From the NCBI GenBank assembly GCA_019636555.1, contig JAHBXH010000001.1, positions 1,302,001 through 1,366,000 on the forward strand: a stretch of DNA of 64,000 bases, written 5' to 3'. The notes under the pieces are model-generated. The model ran no database searches. It saw nothing but the letters and a program-made list of their open reading frames with translations, and had not been told where the DNA came from. Position numbers and translations under genes: made by a program. Below are positions 7,940-16,680 of this stretch, in pieces (positions within the stretch are counted from its first letter, which is position 1; every line of letters begins with the position of its first letter). Source of the stretch: Phycisphaeraceae bacterium. Lineage in GTDB: Bacteria > Planctomycetota > Phycisphaerae > Phycisphaerales > UBA1924.

Positions 7940-10900
7940 CTACACATTGAAATACTTGGCTTCCGGATGATGCACGATGATCGCGCTCGTGCTCTGCTCC
8001 GGGTCGATTTGCCAGTTTTCCGTTAGCACACAGCCGATCCGATCCGGACGCAGCAAACGGAACAGTTTCTCTTGATCGCTCATGTCGGGGCAGGCCGGGT
8101 AGCCGAATGAATAGCGGCTGCCCCGATAGTGCTGCGTGAACAGCTCTTTGATCCGAGGCGAATCATCGTTGGCGATGCCCATTTCCTGGCGGATTCGCTT
8201 GTGCCACATCTCGGCGAGCGCTTCGGCTGATTCCACGCCAATGCCGTGTAGGTACAGATAGTTCGTGTAGTCGTTCTTCTGAAAGAGTTCCTGCGCCGCC
8301 TCGCTCGCCTTCTTCCCCATCGTGACACAGTGAAACGCGACAACATCGCGCTCGCCCGACTCGATCGGGCGGAAGAAATCGCTGATGCAGAGACGTTTCT
8401 TGTCCGCTTGACGCGGGAAGCTGAATCGCTCGATCTCGCGAGATTGATTCTGCGGATCGAAGATCACGAGGTCGTTCCCGTCGGCGTTGCATGGGAAATA
8501 GCCGTACACCGCCGCGGGCTGCAGGATCTTCTCGCGTTTGCAGCGTTCCTTTAGCGCTTCGAACACCGGCAGCACCTTGTCTTCGATGAGCGCGTCGTAT
8601 TCCGCTTCGCTCATCGCCCCTTTTTTCATCTGCCACTGGCCGCGGAAGAGCGCGACGGGGTTGATGAACGGATAGATTTGGTCGAGGTTGAGACCCTCGG
8701 CGACGCGCGTACCCCAGAACGGCGCGTTCGGAACGGGTACCGCCGTTGATACTTCCGACCGCACGCGCTCGCGCACCGCCGTCCCGCCCGCTTCGTCTCT
8801 CTGTCTCTCCGTCTCTCCGTCTTTATTCAATGCCGCCATCTTCGCGATGCGTGTCTGGTTGATCGCCTCTTCGGCCTTCGAGCGCTTGCCGAGTCGGTCG
8901 TCGATTTCCGAAGCGAGCGTTTCCAACTTGCCCGCCATGATCATGTCCATCGTGCGAAGGCCCTCGAACGCATCCTTTCCGTAGAAGCATTCACCCTTGT
9001 ACTGCGTGCGCAGGTGGCTCTCGCAGTAGTGTCGCGTGAGCGCCGCGCCGCCGAGGATCAGCGGCACATCGAGCCCGATCCCGTTCATCTCGAGGATGTT
9101 TTCCTCCATGACGTTCACGCTTTTCACGAGCAACCCCGAGAGGCCGATCGCGTCCGCCTGGTGCTGCTTGAATGCATCAACGATGGCGCCGATCGGTTGC
9201 TTGATGCCGATGTTGAAGACTTTGTAACCGTTGTTCGTCAGAATGATGTCGACGAGGTTTTTGCCGATGTCGTGCACGTCGCCCTTCACCGTCGCGAGCA
9301 CGATTTTACCTTTTTCCTGGCCCTGCACCCGCTCCATCAACGGCTCGAGCTGCGCAACCGCCATTTTCATCACTTCGGCGCTCTGCAGAACGAACGGCAA
9401 CTGCATCTTGCCAGAACCGAAGAGTTCGCCGACGGTCTTCATTCCCTCGAGCAGGTGATCGTTGATGATGTCCAGCGGTTTGTACTTCTGGAGAGCTACG
9501 TCCAGGCACTCTTTCAATCCCTGCTTCTCGCCGTCGATGATGTGCGAGCGCATCCGCTCTTCCACCGGAAGATCCGCGAGCGATTTCTTCTGGGCCTTGG
9601 TGCTCTGCGCGTCCTTGAAGAGTTCGATAAACGCTTGAAGAGGATCGAAATCGTCCGGTCTTCCCGCCGGGACCCCTGTGCCGCCGGCCTTCTCCGAGCG
9701 CCGGTCGTAGATCAAATCGAGCGCCGCTTGCCAGTGCGCCGGATCGATCTTGTTCTCGGGCAGAATCTTGCTCGCGTGAACGATCGCACCGGTCAAGCCG
9801 GCTTCGCGCAGTTCGTGCAGGAACGCCGAGTTCAGTACGACGCGCGCGACCGGATTCAATCCGAAACTCACGTTCGACAGGCCCACCACGCTCTGGCTTT
9901 CCGGGAACGCCGCGCTGATCCGCTTGATGCCTTCGATGAGCTCAAAGGCCGAGCGCCGGTCGCTCTCCATGCCGGTCGAGATCGGCAGCACCAGCGGATC
10001 GAACATCACGTCGCTCGGATCCATCCCGAACTTTGCCGTCGCGCGCCGGAACCCGCGCTCCGCGATCGCGAGCTTGCGCTCCGCCGTCCGCGCCATCGAC
10101 GCCTGCTTGTCCTCGTCGATCGAGCCGATCAGGATCGCGGCCCCGTACGTGCGGCACAACTCCAGAATCTGATCAAACTTCTCGTCACCGTCCTCGAAGT
10201 TGGCCGAGTTGACGATGCATTTTCCCCCCGCGTGCTTGAGCCCGGCTTCGATTGTTTTGACTTGCGTGCTGTCGATCATCAACGGCGCATCAACCTGACG
10301 CACCACCCGCTTCACGATTTCGGACATGTCGCGAACGTTGTCGCGCCCCGCGTAATCGACGTTCAAGTCCAGCACGTGCGCACCCTCGCGCACCTGCTCG
10401 CGCGCCAGAGAGATGATGTCGTCCCAGGCTTCCTTTTCGAGCAGCGTCTTGAACGCGCGGCTGCCGCTCGCATTCATCCGCTCGCCCACGATCAAAAACG
10501 AGTTGTCCTGCCTGTAATCCGCGACGCTGTAAAGGCTTGTTGCACCCGGTTTGGGAGAGTTCCTTGCGATGGCGCTCGCTCGGCGGCTTCCAACCGCTTC
10601 CGCGAGCAGCTTGATGTGTTCGGGTGTCGTGCCGCAGCAGCCGCCGACGATGTTCACCCCCGACTCTTCCACGAATTTCAGCATCGCCTCGACAAACGGC
10701 TGCGGCTTGAGCGGATATTCCGTCCTGCCCTCGTGAAGCACGGGCAGTCCCGCGTTGGGGAGCACGCTCACACGCCGCTCTTCGCCCGTCAGTGTCTTGC
10801 GACCGCGAACGCTTGCCCAGTTCTTGCCCAGCCAGTGCACATGCTCGGCCATCTCCGTCGGTCCGGTTGCGCAGTTCAAGCCGAGCGAGGTGATCGGATA

Positions 10901-11551
10901 CTGCGCGAGCGCCGCTGCCGCGGCTTCGATCGACGAACCGAGAAGCATCGTTCCCGTCGTTTCGATCGTCACGCTGCACAGAATCGGAATGTCCGCTGTC
11001 GTTTTGCCGGCCTCATCCAGTGCCGCAAGGCACGCCTCGATCGCGCACTTGACTTGGAGGAGGTCCTGACAGGTCTCGATCATGAAGCAGTCGATTCCGC
11101 CCGCGATCATGCCGCGGCACTGCTCCCGATACGAATCAAACATCTCCTCCCAAGTGGTGTTTCCGAGCGTGATCAGTTTCGTGCCCGGCCCCATCGAGCC
11201 CGCCACAAACCGCGGCTTGTCGCCGGTCGAATGTTTCTCGCACGCGGCCCGAGCCACTTCCGCGCCGCGCTTCGCAAGGTCGTAGCACTGCGCCGTCAGA
11301 TCAAATTCTCCGAGCACGAGTTTGTTCGCGCCGAAGGTGTCCGTCTCAACGACGTCCGCTCCCGCTTTCAGATAGTCCTCATGGATGTCCTGGATCACAT
11401 CCGGGCGGCTCTTGACCAGAATGTCGGTGCAGTTCTCGCAGCCGCAGTAGTCCTTCTCCACCGACAGATTTCGAGCATAGATCTGCGTGCCCATGCCGCC
11501 GTCGAAGACGAGGACGCGTTTGGACAGTTCCTGAAGAAAGCGGCTGGGCAT
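7940..11551 (-). CDS. metH: Cobalamin-dependent methionine synthase
   Basis: A 1203-residue enzyme with all four modules. The homocysteine/zinc domain begins VLFDGGMGTQIY-like and ends at GGCCGTTPEH near residue 300. The pterin (methyl-tetrahydrofolate) domain follows. The B12 cap and binding domain has DVHDIGKN near residue 757, whose His is the lower cobalt ligand. The C-terminal reactivation domain binds SAM. ATG 11551 has GGAG upstream; the frame runs to 11614. An insertion of about 25 residues near residues 905-930, between the B12 and reactivation domains, is partly encoded by a GTCTCTCC repeat. A palindrome/promoter lies upstream at 11614-11647. Confidence 0.96.
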   Translation of the reverse strand: MPSRFLQELSKRVLVFDGGMGTQIYARNLSVEKDYCGCENCTDILVKSRPDVIQDIHEDYLKAGADVVETDTFGANKLVLGEFDLTAQCYDLAKRGAEVARAACEKHSTGDKPRFVAGSMGPGTKLITLGNTTWEEMFDSYREQCRGMIAGGIDCFMIETCQDLLQVKCAIEACLAALDEAGKTTADIPILCSVTIETTGTMLLGSSIEAAAAALAQYPITSLGLNCATGPTEMAEHVHWLGKNWASVRGRKTLTGEERRVSVLPNAGLPVLHEGRTEYPLKPQPFVEAMLKFVEESGVNIVGGCCGTTPEHIKLLAEAVGSRRASAIARNSPKPGATSLYSVADYRQDNSFLIVGERMNASGSRAFKTLLEKEAWDDIISLAREQVREGAHVLDLNVDYAGRDNVRDMSEIVKRVVRQVDAPLMIDSTQVKTIEAGLKHAGGKCIVNSANFEDGDEKFDQILELCRTYGAAILIGSIDEDKQASMARTAERKLAIAERGFRRATAKFGMDPSDVMFDPLVLPISTGMESDRRSAFELIEGIKRISAAFPESQSVVGLSNVSFGLNPVARVVLNSAFLHELREAGLTGAIVHASKILPENKIDPAHWQAALDLIYDRRSEKAGGTGVPAGRPDDFDPLQAFIELFKDAQSTKAQKKSLADLPVEERMRSHIIDGEKQGLKECLDVALQKYKPLDIINDHLLEGMKTVGELFGSGKMQLPFVLQSAEVMKMAVAQLEPLMERVQGQEKGKIVLATVKGDVHDIGKNLVDIILTNNGYKVFNIGIKQPIGAIVDAFKQHQADAIGLSGLLVKSVNVMEENILEMNGIGLDVPLILGGAALTRHYCESHLRTQYKGECFYGKDAFEGLRTMDMIMAGKLETLASEIDDRLGKRSKAEEAINQTRIAKMAALNKDGETERQRDEAGGTAVRERVRSEVSTAVPVPNAPFWGTRVAEGLNLDQIYPFINPVALFRGQWQMKKGAMSEAEYDALIEDKVLPVFEALKERCKREKILQPAAVYGYFPCNADGNDLVIFDPQNQSREIERFSFPRQADKKRLCISDFFRPIESGERDVVAFHCVTMGKKASEAAQELFQKNDYTNYLYLHGIGVESAEALAEMWHKRIRQEMGIANDDSPRIKELFTQHYRGSRYSFGYPACPDMSDQEKLFRLLRPDRIGCVLTENWQIDPEQSTSAIIVHHPEAKYFNV
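8794..8822. repeat. Short tandem repeat inside metH
   Basis: Roughly 8-base units of the GTCTCTCC type, repeated about three and a half times. They encode the polar run ETERQRDE in the linker between the B12 and reactivation domains of MetH. The unit number could vary by slippage; because the unit is 8 bases, most changes would shift the frame. Confidence 0.7.
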
Positions 11552-11613
11552 GAGGGCTCCAACTCTCCCGCCCGGTTCCGGTAACGCGCAAAGACGCGGC
11601 GGGAGCTCAAACA

Positions 11614-11641
11614 ACTATATCCATCCGTTCATCCGGATCAA
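11614..11641 (-). promoter_or_regulatory. Predicted sigma-70-type promoter of metH overlapping a palindrome
   Basis: On the minus strand, TTGATC (11641-11636) and TATAGT (11619-11614) are separated by 16 bases. Transcription would start near 11607, about 55 bases before the metH ATG. The -35 box and spacer lie within the palindrome at 11622-11647. Confidence 0.5.
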
Positions 11642-11647
11642 CGGATG
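11622..11647. promoter_or_regulatory. 26-bp near-perfect palindrome, candidate operator of metH
   Basis: The two arms, CATCCGTT and AACGGATG, enclose a central ATCCGGAT. Only two symmetric positions break the dyad. It overlaps the predicted -35 box of metH, the position expected for a repressor site. The regulator is unknown. Confidence 0.5.
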
Positions 11648-11794
11648 AAAGAGGAATCACGGGAATGGAATGATGTCGGATCGGCCGTTGCGGCCTCTAT
11701 CGGTTGGCATACACCTCAAAACGCACCCCGTTTCCCGAGAATGCTTCGGAGCCGCGAGTCTGCGACCCGTTTATCCCACGACGCCTGTCGGGCG

Positions 11795-14038
11795 TTAGTC
11801 GAAAAGGCAGTACACGGCGTCGTACGCGTCAGCGAACAGCTCAAAGTCGACATCGTCCACGAAGTCATCGCCGTTGAGATCACAAATCGCTTCCGCAGGG
11901 GGGACCGTCAACAGGTCGTACGACGCCGCAAAGATCACGAAGTCTGCGTCGTCGACAAAGCCGTCGGAATTGAAGTCGGCGGCACAGCCTGAAACCTCGA
12001 CGCTTGCGTATGCATTCCATTCCGATTGTTGATCTGATGCGATGCTCGCTGCGAGGCCGCCGGATCCGAGTGCTGCTGCGACAATGTCGCGTGACCAAGT
12101 CATCGATGCGCCCGGCGCGACCGATCCGACATCGATTACTTCCGGCGCCGATCCGTCGTCGAGCACGCCCAAGCGTTGCAGCGTCACCCTGCAGTTCGTC
12201 AACGTGGTCGACGCTGTGTTCACAAGCGCCACGTCGAAAGCGGAAGTTCCGCCCGGCGCGACGATCGGCGGCGAGGCGCGAGTAACTCCGAATTGCGGAC
12301 CATCGATCACGACATAGGTTACGCTGGGCCAGCCGGTGTCGATCGCGTCGCACACCGCAAAGGCATCGACGCGAAGATGGTCGGAAATTGCCGCGAATGA
12401 CTGGTACGCGGACCATGGAATCGTGAACACTTCTGCGTGATCCGGAGTGCCCGGAGCGACGATCACCTGGCGAGATTCAGGCGACCAGGCTTGTCCGCGC
12501 AATGTCTGGTCGTAGCCTTCGGCGTACGCGCTCACCGTCAAGTCAATGATGACGGGCGCGAGCGTCGAGTTGGACAGATGCGCCGTAACTACAACATCGT
12601 CTCCCGCAGTCCTTGAGAGCGGGACGTCCCAGAGTACCGCAGGTTCTCCGGGCCCGACGTTGCGTGCCGCGGGCTTGTAGTTCTTGACGATGTTTTCTTC
12701 GCCGGCGACTCCCAGCTTCTTCGTCATGATCTTTTCGCCGATCGACTTGGTGTCGATCGATTCGATCTTGTTATTCCGCCAGATCCGGATCGGCGTGCTC
12801 ACCGCCGCGACGAACGATGCCGATTCGTAATTGCTCGACTTCCTTTTGGCGACGTCGCCGATGGCCGCCGGCCCGGTGCCGTAGGTTCCGTCCACCGCCT
12901 GCCAGCCGTCGGCGCTCACCAGATCGGGCCGCTTCATCCATGCTTCAGTCCACGCGTGGAAGCCCCAGGCGCGATCCGACGTGAGGTCGGTGTCCGTCAC
13001 CCAGTTGTTTCCCACTTTTTTCTGGAAGATGTCCACAAACCCGTTTGGGGGCTGCGACTCGTGCGCCGATTTGATGCACGAGACCGAGCGGGCGGGCAAT
13101 CCGGCGCACCGGAAGAGGCTGGTCAGCAGGTTGGCGTAGACCCAGCAGCGCGCGTATTTGACGGGCGGCGCGTTGAATCTTCTGAAGACATCGGCGCTGT
13201 CGACCCACTTCGCGGGCGAGGTCTCGCCCTGACCGAACTGCGTCAGTACCCAGTCGCCAAAAACGTATTTCTCGATGCTCTGCGCGATCAACCGCGAGAA
13301 TTCAATCGGGTTTTCGCGCTGAGCGGTCGTTCCGTGTTCGTCCGGCTTTGCAGGGTTCGGCACGTCGAGCATCTTGAGAAGCGCATCGATCGTTTCGACA
13401 TCGAACTGCGCCAGCCTCCACGTCCGGTCGAGGTTGTTGACCTCGGTTCGATAGCGGCACTCCTGCTGATACACATATTCTCCGAGTCGATCCGCTTCTT
13501 TCATGTACACCGGATCGCGATCGCTCCATGGATTGAAGAGAATCACGACGGGCTTTGGGAAGTCGGTCCGCGCCAGGGCAGTGGTTTGGCCCTTCTTGCG
13601 AACCACCGCGCTGAGCGTGTACTTTCCGATGCCAACTCCGTCGGCGATCTGGATTGCCACCTGCGCATAACGCTTATTCCCGACCGTCTTGAGCCCGAGG
13701 TATTGAGCGCCCCAAGCACCCGGTGCGGGTGCGTTCGGAGATGGGCTCAGCGTGATCGAGAGGGGAGTGGGAATGAAGCTATTCGAGACGTCGATCGCAA
13801 TTTCGTGCGCGGCATCGCTAAAGTCCGCTGATACCTCGACTTCGACCGTGGCGCTCGCCGATCGGCGCCAAATTGTGTACTTGCGAGTCTCCAGAGTTGA
13901 GAACTTTGCCGTGTGCATCGCGGCACGATTGTCGTTCTCCCGCTGGTTCACCGACGGAATAGTCGGGTCCGCAGCATGGACGCCGCGCGCGAGCGACAGC
14001 ATGGAAAGCAACACAAACGCGAAGGCTCGAAGTTTCAT
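11795..14038 (-). CDS. Secreted transglutaminase-like protein with C-terminal dockerin-like module
   Basis: A 747-residue exported protein. The signal peptide MKLRAFAFVLLSMLSLARGVHA follows ATG 14038, which has GGAGGA upstream. The fold resembles the animal-type transglutaminase layout: an N-terminal beta domain, a papain-like core, and C-terminal beta domains. The candidate catalytic triad is Cys311 (RCAGLPARSV), His361 (GFHAWTEAW) and Asp383 (WQAVDGTYG). The last 65 or so residues hold two calcium-loop repeats, DFNSDGFVDDADF and DLNGDDFVDDVDF. It could crosslink or cleave proteins at the cell surface; activity is inferred, not shown. Confidence 0.8.
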   Translation of the reverse strand: MKLRAFAFVLLSMLSLARGVHAADPTIPSVNQRENDNRAAMHTAKFSTLETRKYTIWRRSASATVEVEVSADFSDAAHEIAIDVSNSFIPTPLSITLSPSPNAPAPGAWGAQYLGLKTVGNKRYAQVAIQIADGVGIGKYTLSAVVRKKGQTTALARTDFPKPVVILFNPWSDRDPVYMKEADRLGEYVYQQECRYRTEVNNLDRTWRLAQFDVETIDALLKMLDVPNPAKPDEHGTTAQRENPIEFSRLIAQSIEKYVFGDWVLTQFGQGETSPAKWVDSADVFRRFNAPPVKYARCWVYANLLTSLFRCAGLPARSVSCIKSAHESQPPNGFVDIFQKKVGNNWVTDTDLTSDRAWGFHAWTEAWMKRPDLVSADGWQAVDGTYGTGPAAIGDVAKRKSSNYESASFVAAVSTPIRIWRNNKIESIDTKSIGEKIMTKKLGVAGEENIVKNYKPAARNVGPGEPAVLWDVPLSRTAGDDVVVTAHLSNSTLAPVIIDLTVSAYAEGYDQTLRGQAWSPESRQVIVAPGTPDHAEVFTIPWSAYQSFAAISDHLRVDAFAVCDAIDTGWPSVTYVVIDGPQFGVTRASPPIVAPGGTSAFDVALVNTASTTLTNCRVTLQRLGVLDDGSAPEVIDVGSVAPGASMTWSRDIVAAALGSGGLAASIASDQQSEWNAYASVEVSGCAADFNSDGFVDDADFVIFAASYDLLTVPPAEAICDLNGDDFVDDVDFELFADAYDAVYCLFD

Positions 14039-14089
14039 GATTCCTCCACCGGAGTGGAACCAATATACCACGAAGCGATCGTGTTCAAG

Positions 14090-14114
14090 AAAAAAACGCC
14101 GGCTCGATGAGCCG
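14090..14114 (-). terminator. Rho-independent terminator of rpmE
   Basis: On the minus strand, a CGGCTC/GAGCCG stem with a 3-base loop (14114-14100) is followed by GCG and seven T residues. It lies 32 bases after the bL31 stop and before the transglutaminase-like gene. Confidence 0.75.
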
Positions 14115-14145
14115 CGCTTGTGAGATTCGTGAATGAACGCTGGAC

Positions 14146-14577
14146 TCAGGCTTTCGGAGCGTCGCCTTCAGCCTTCGCTTCGGCAGCGGCATCAGCCGGC
14201 TTCGCCTCGGCCTTGGATTCAACCTTCGGCTCGGGCTTTGGCGCCTTCTTCGGCTTTGCCGCGGCAGCAGCAGCTCGCGCGGCGCGGTTCGCAGCGCGTT
14301 CTTCGGCGGCGGCTTTCTCGGCGGCGGCAATCGCTGCCTTGCGCTCGGCCTCGGCCTTTTCCTTCTGACCGAAGTAGCCGGTGGCGAACTTCTTCTGGAA
14401 CTTTTCAACGCGACCCGCCGAGTCAACGAAGACGTTTTTGCCGGTGAAGAACGGGTGCGAACCCGACCACACTTCGACGTGCAGCTCGGGCACGGTGGCA
14501 CCGACGGTCATCACGACCTGGCCGTTGTGGTAGACCTGACAATTGTGGAAATAGCGGGGGTGAATGTCGTTCTTCAT
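14146..14577 (-). CDS. rpmE: 50S ribosomal protein bL31, zinc-free type with long Ala/Lys-rich C-terminal extension
   Basis: A 143-residue protein, about twice the usual 70. The core is canonical: MKNDIHPRYFHN at the start, HPFFTGKNVFVDSAGRVEKF later. The zinc ligands of C+ forms are missing: the usual CxC position reads YHNGQ and the CxxCHP position reads WSGSHP. About 70 residues of Ala, Lys, Glu and Pro follow from residue 75. ATG 14577 is fixed by the family N-terminus; the frame is open to 14646. A strong terminator follows. Confidence 0.93.
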   Translation of the reverse strand: MKNDIHPRYFHNCQVYHNGQVVMTVGATVPELHVEVWSGSHPFFTGKNVFVDSAGRVEKFQKKFATGYFGQKEKAEAERKAAIAAAEKAAAEERAANRAARAAAAAAKPKKAPKPEPKVESKAEAKPADAAAEAKAEGDAPKA

Positions 14578-14744
14578 GACGAGCCTTTGCAGGGATTCCG
14601 GCGAGAATTCGGGACGAAAAAGCCGGGTCAGGATATTAGGCGGCATTCCGGGTGCCGGCCGTTCTTCCGGAAATTCCGAGACTTCGGGCTTGATCGCCGG
14701 AATCGTTGCGAGAACCTGCCGCCCGACGCGAGCCGGGCGGGTGC

Positions 14745-14772
14745 TTGACCGATGGAGTTTTCTCGCTAGCCT
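14745..14772 (+). promoter_or_regulatory. Predicted promoter of tRNA-Asn
   Basis: TTGACC (14745-14750), a 16-base spacer and TAGCCT (14767-14772). This would start transcription near 14780, about 36 bases before the mature tRNA. Confidence 0.45.
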
Positions 14773-14815
14773 TGTTCCCCCGATCGGCGAGCAAAAACCG
14801 GCCGGGAAATCTCGT

Positions 14816-14887
14816 TCCCCGATAGCTCAATGGTAGAGCGAGCGGCTGTTAACCGCTAGGTTCTAGGTTCGAGTCCTAGTCGGGGAG
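14816..14887 (+). tRNA. tRNA-Asn (anticodon GTT)
   Basis: A complete 72-base cloverleaf. The acceptor stem TCCCCGA pairs with TCGGGGA, the D-stem is GCTC/GAGC, the anticodon stem AGCGG/CCGCT encloses CTGTTAA (anticodon GTT), and the T-stem CTAGG/CCTAG encloses TTCGAGT. The discriminator is G. The 3' CCA is not encoded. A terminator follows directly. Confidence 0.97.
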
Positions 14888-14890
14888 TTC

Positions 14891-14930
14891 GCCCTGGTTT
14901 CCTCTGGAAATCAGGGCTTTTTCTTTGTTT
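14891..14930 (+). terminator. Rho-independent terminator after tRNA-Asn
   Basis: A 12-bp stem (14891-14902 with 14906-14917, one G-T pair) closes a 3-base loop and is followed by a T-rich run, TTTTTCTTTGTTT. Confidence 0.85.
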
Positions 14931-15128
14931 TGGCCCGCCGCAAAGGCGTGAGCCCGAGGCCAATTGTCGCGAGAAAACGAGGGGTTTTCGAGTCGGCCAT
15001 GCGTCGGCAGAGCGCGGATTCTGGCCGGCGCGACAGGCTCTTCCCTTGTTCCGGTCGACCGGGTGCCGCGGCGCTCTGAAAACTCTGATTGCTCTTGTGA
15101 CGAACGTGATTTGTCGTCGCAGATGTCT

Positions 15129-16168
15129 AGAGCGGCTCCAATTCACGCGTAGCGCCGTACGGCGCGTGTTCGGTTGCGCTTTGTGATTGCGTGATGCAGA
15201 GTCTCTTGCCGGCGCGCGGAGCGTGCCGTGAAGGGAGTCAGGATGAGCGCGCCCTATTCGCAGGATTCCAGGAACAAGGTGCTCGGAGCGTTTGATCGCG
15301 GCATGAAGACCGGTGAGATCGCGCGGGCCTTTGGCGTCAGCCCTTCGTGGCTCAGGCGGGTGAAGCAGCGACGCCGGGAGAACGGCGAGACCACTCCGCG
15401 TCCCATGGGCGGCAAGCGTTTCGAGAAGATCGATCGCGTCAAGCTCGCCCGCCTTGTCGCGGCACGTCCCGACGCCACGCTTGCGGAGTTGCGGGAGAGT
15501 CTGGGGATCCTCTGCGCCATTTCCGCGATCGGCACCGCCCTCCAGAAGCTCGGGCTGTCCTACAAAAAAAGACGATCCATGCCGCGGAACAGGAGCGGCC
15601 GGACGTCGCCAGGCGGCGCGCCGAGCGGGTTCTCTGGCGGGCGGGTATCGATCCGCGTCGGCTGATCTTCATCGACGAGACCCCCACCCAAGGCCTGGGC
15701 CAAGACCAACATGACGCGGCTGCGTGGGCGGGCGCCGGTGCGTGAGCGTCTGATCGACAGGGTGCCGCACGGGCACTGGATGACGACCACGCTGATCGGG
15801 GCGCGATCGACGGCGTGCGGTGCTCGACCGTGGTGGACGGGCCGGTGAACACGGTCGTGTTCGAGGCGTTTGTCGAGCAGGTGCTCCTCCCCTCTTGCGG
15901 GCGGGCGACATCGTGGTGATGGACAACCTGTCGAGCCACAAGTCGGTGCGGGCGAGGAGCTGCTGTTCCTGCCTCCGTACTCGCCGGACCTGTCCCCGAT
16001 CGAGCCGGCGTTCAGCAAGATCAAGCAGAAGCTGCGGAGCCTGGCGTGCCGGACCCGGGAAGCGCTCTGGAGCTCGATGCAGACCGTGCTCGACACCGTG
16101 ACGACGTCCGACGCCACCAACTTCTTCGCTCACTGCGGATACCGCCCCGCATGAATTGGAACCGCTCT
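15129..16168 (+). mobile_element. Degenerate IS630-family insertion sequence
   Basis: About 1.04 kb bounded by imperfect terminal inverted repeats: AGAGCGGCTCCAATTCAC at 15129-15146 matches the inverse of 16151-16168, with 18 of 20 bases agreeing when extended. The left end abuts TA, the usual target of IS630 elements; the right flank reads TC, so the duplication is not preserved. It carries one broken transposase gene. The right end is fused to the 3' remnant of an arylsulfatase gene. Confidence 0.85.
15243..16154 (+). pseudogene. IS630-family transposase, multiply frameshifted
   Basis: The N-terminal helix-turn-helix part reads in one frame from ATG 15243 (MSAPYSQDSRNKVLGAFDRG) to about 15562. 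At a run of seven A residues the similarity moves to another frame (FIDET at about 15667). It then moves again for MTRLRGRAPVRERLID, for STVVDGPVNTVVFEAF, for RAGDIVVMDNLSSHKSV and for LFLPPYSPDLSPIEPAF. DDE-family landmarks are all recognisable, but at least four shifts and a deletion after SSHKSV inactivate it. The A7 site could have been a natural frameshift site in the parent element. Confidence 0.9.
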
Positions 16169-16169
16169 C

Positions 16170-16334
16170 GACGTCGGTTACGACACCCGCACGGGCGTGG
16201 ACGACCGCGACTATCAGGTGCCGTTCACTTTCACTGGTACGATCAACAAGATCACGTTCAAGCCCGGTCCACCGGAGATGACCGAGGAGCAGATGAAGCA
16301 GGCAGCGGAGATGAACGCCAAGGGCAGGGATTGA
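16170..16334 (+). pseudogene. Arylsulfatase, C-terminal fragment cut off by the IS630 element
   Basis: Directly after the right inverted repeat, an open frame without its own start encodes about 54 residues beginning DVGYDTRTGVDDRDY and including PFTFTGTINKITF, then a charged tail ending at TGA 16332-16334. The F-x-FTGT-x-xK-x-x-x segment is the characteristic last strand of arylsulfatases of the alkaline phosphatase superfamily. No N-terminal part is visible left of the element, so more than an insertion has happened: the rest was deleted. Confidence 0.7.
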
Positions 16335-16680
16335 CCATCGAGAATTGGACGGCAGCCGGCTGAAGGCGTCGGGGCCGAACTATCGCGATCTGTCGCGCGA
16401 CGTTGACCGAGAAACGAGAATCTGAAAACCGACAACTGGCTCCGTGGCACGCAAAGCCTGCAGCCGTATCTCCGCTGAGCAGAGGCGAGGCGCGAGGATC
16501 GCAAATCTCGGCAACTCTCGTGCGATTGGTCAGCTCTTTCGTGCGTGCCTTTTCGACCGGCGCCGTGGCTCCGGCCGACACATTCCAAAGTGAGAGTTGC
16601 GATTTCGACTCGACGATCAAATCGCGTGCGCACGCGACAGACTTCACTCCGGGCAATCGTGGAGTGGCAGGAACGAAAAA
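16335..16680. other. Intergenic stretch with no supportable gene
   Basis: About 345 bases between the sulfatase remnant and the next small gene. Open frames exist on both strands but show no family resemblance, no good ribosome binding site and composition typical of shadow frames. No repeat or hairpin with a T-run was seen. It is probably decaying sequence next to the insertion. Confidence 0.5.

Noticed and set aside
9014..11584. 856-codon open frame on the plus strand opposite metH
   Set aside because: It is antisense to a complete, well-conserved MetH. Long antisense frames are common in high-GC genes, and the translation is rich in Arg, His and Asp with no domain.
11552..11794. Cobalamin or SAM/SAH riboswitch upstream of metH
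   Set aside because: No B12-box, CGGCAACC-type core or SAH-type core on the minus strand. The palindrome and promoter explain the visible structure better.
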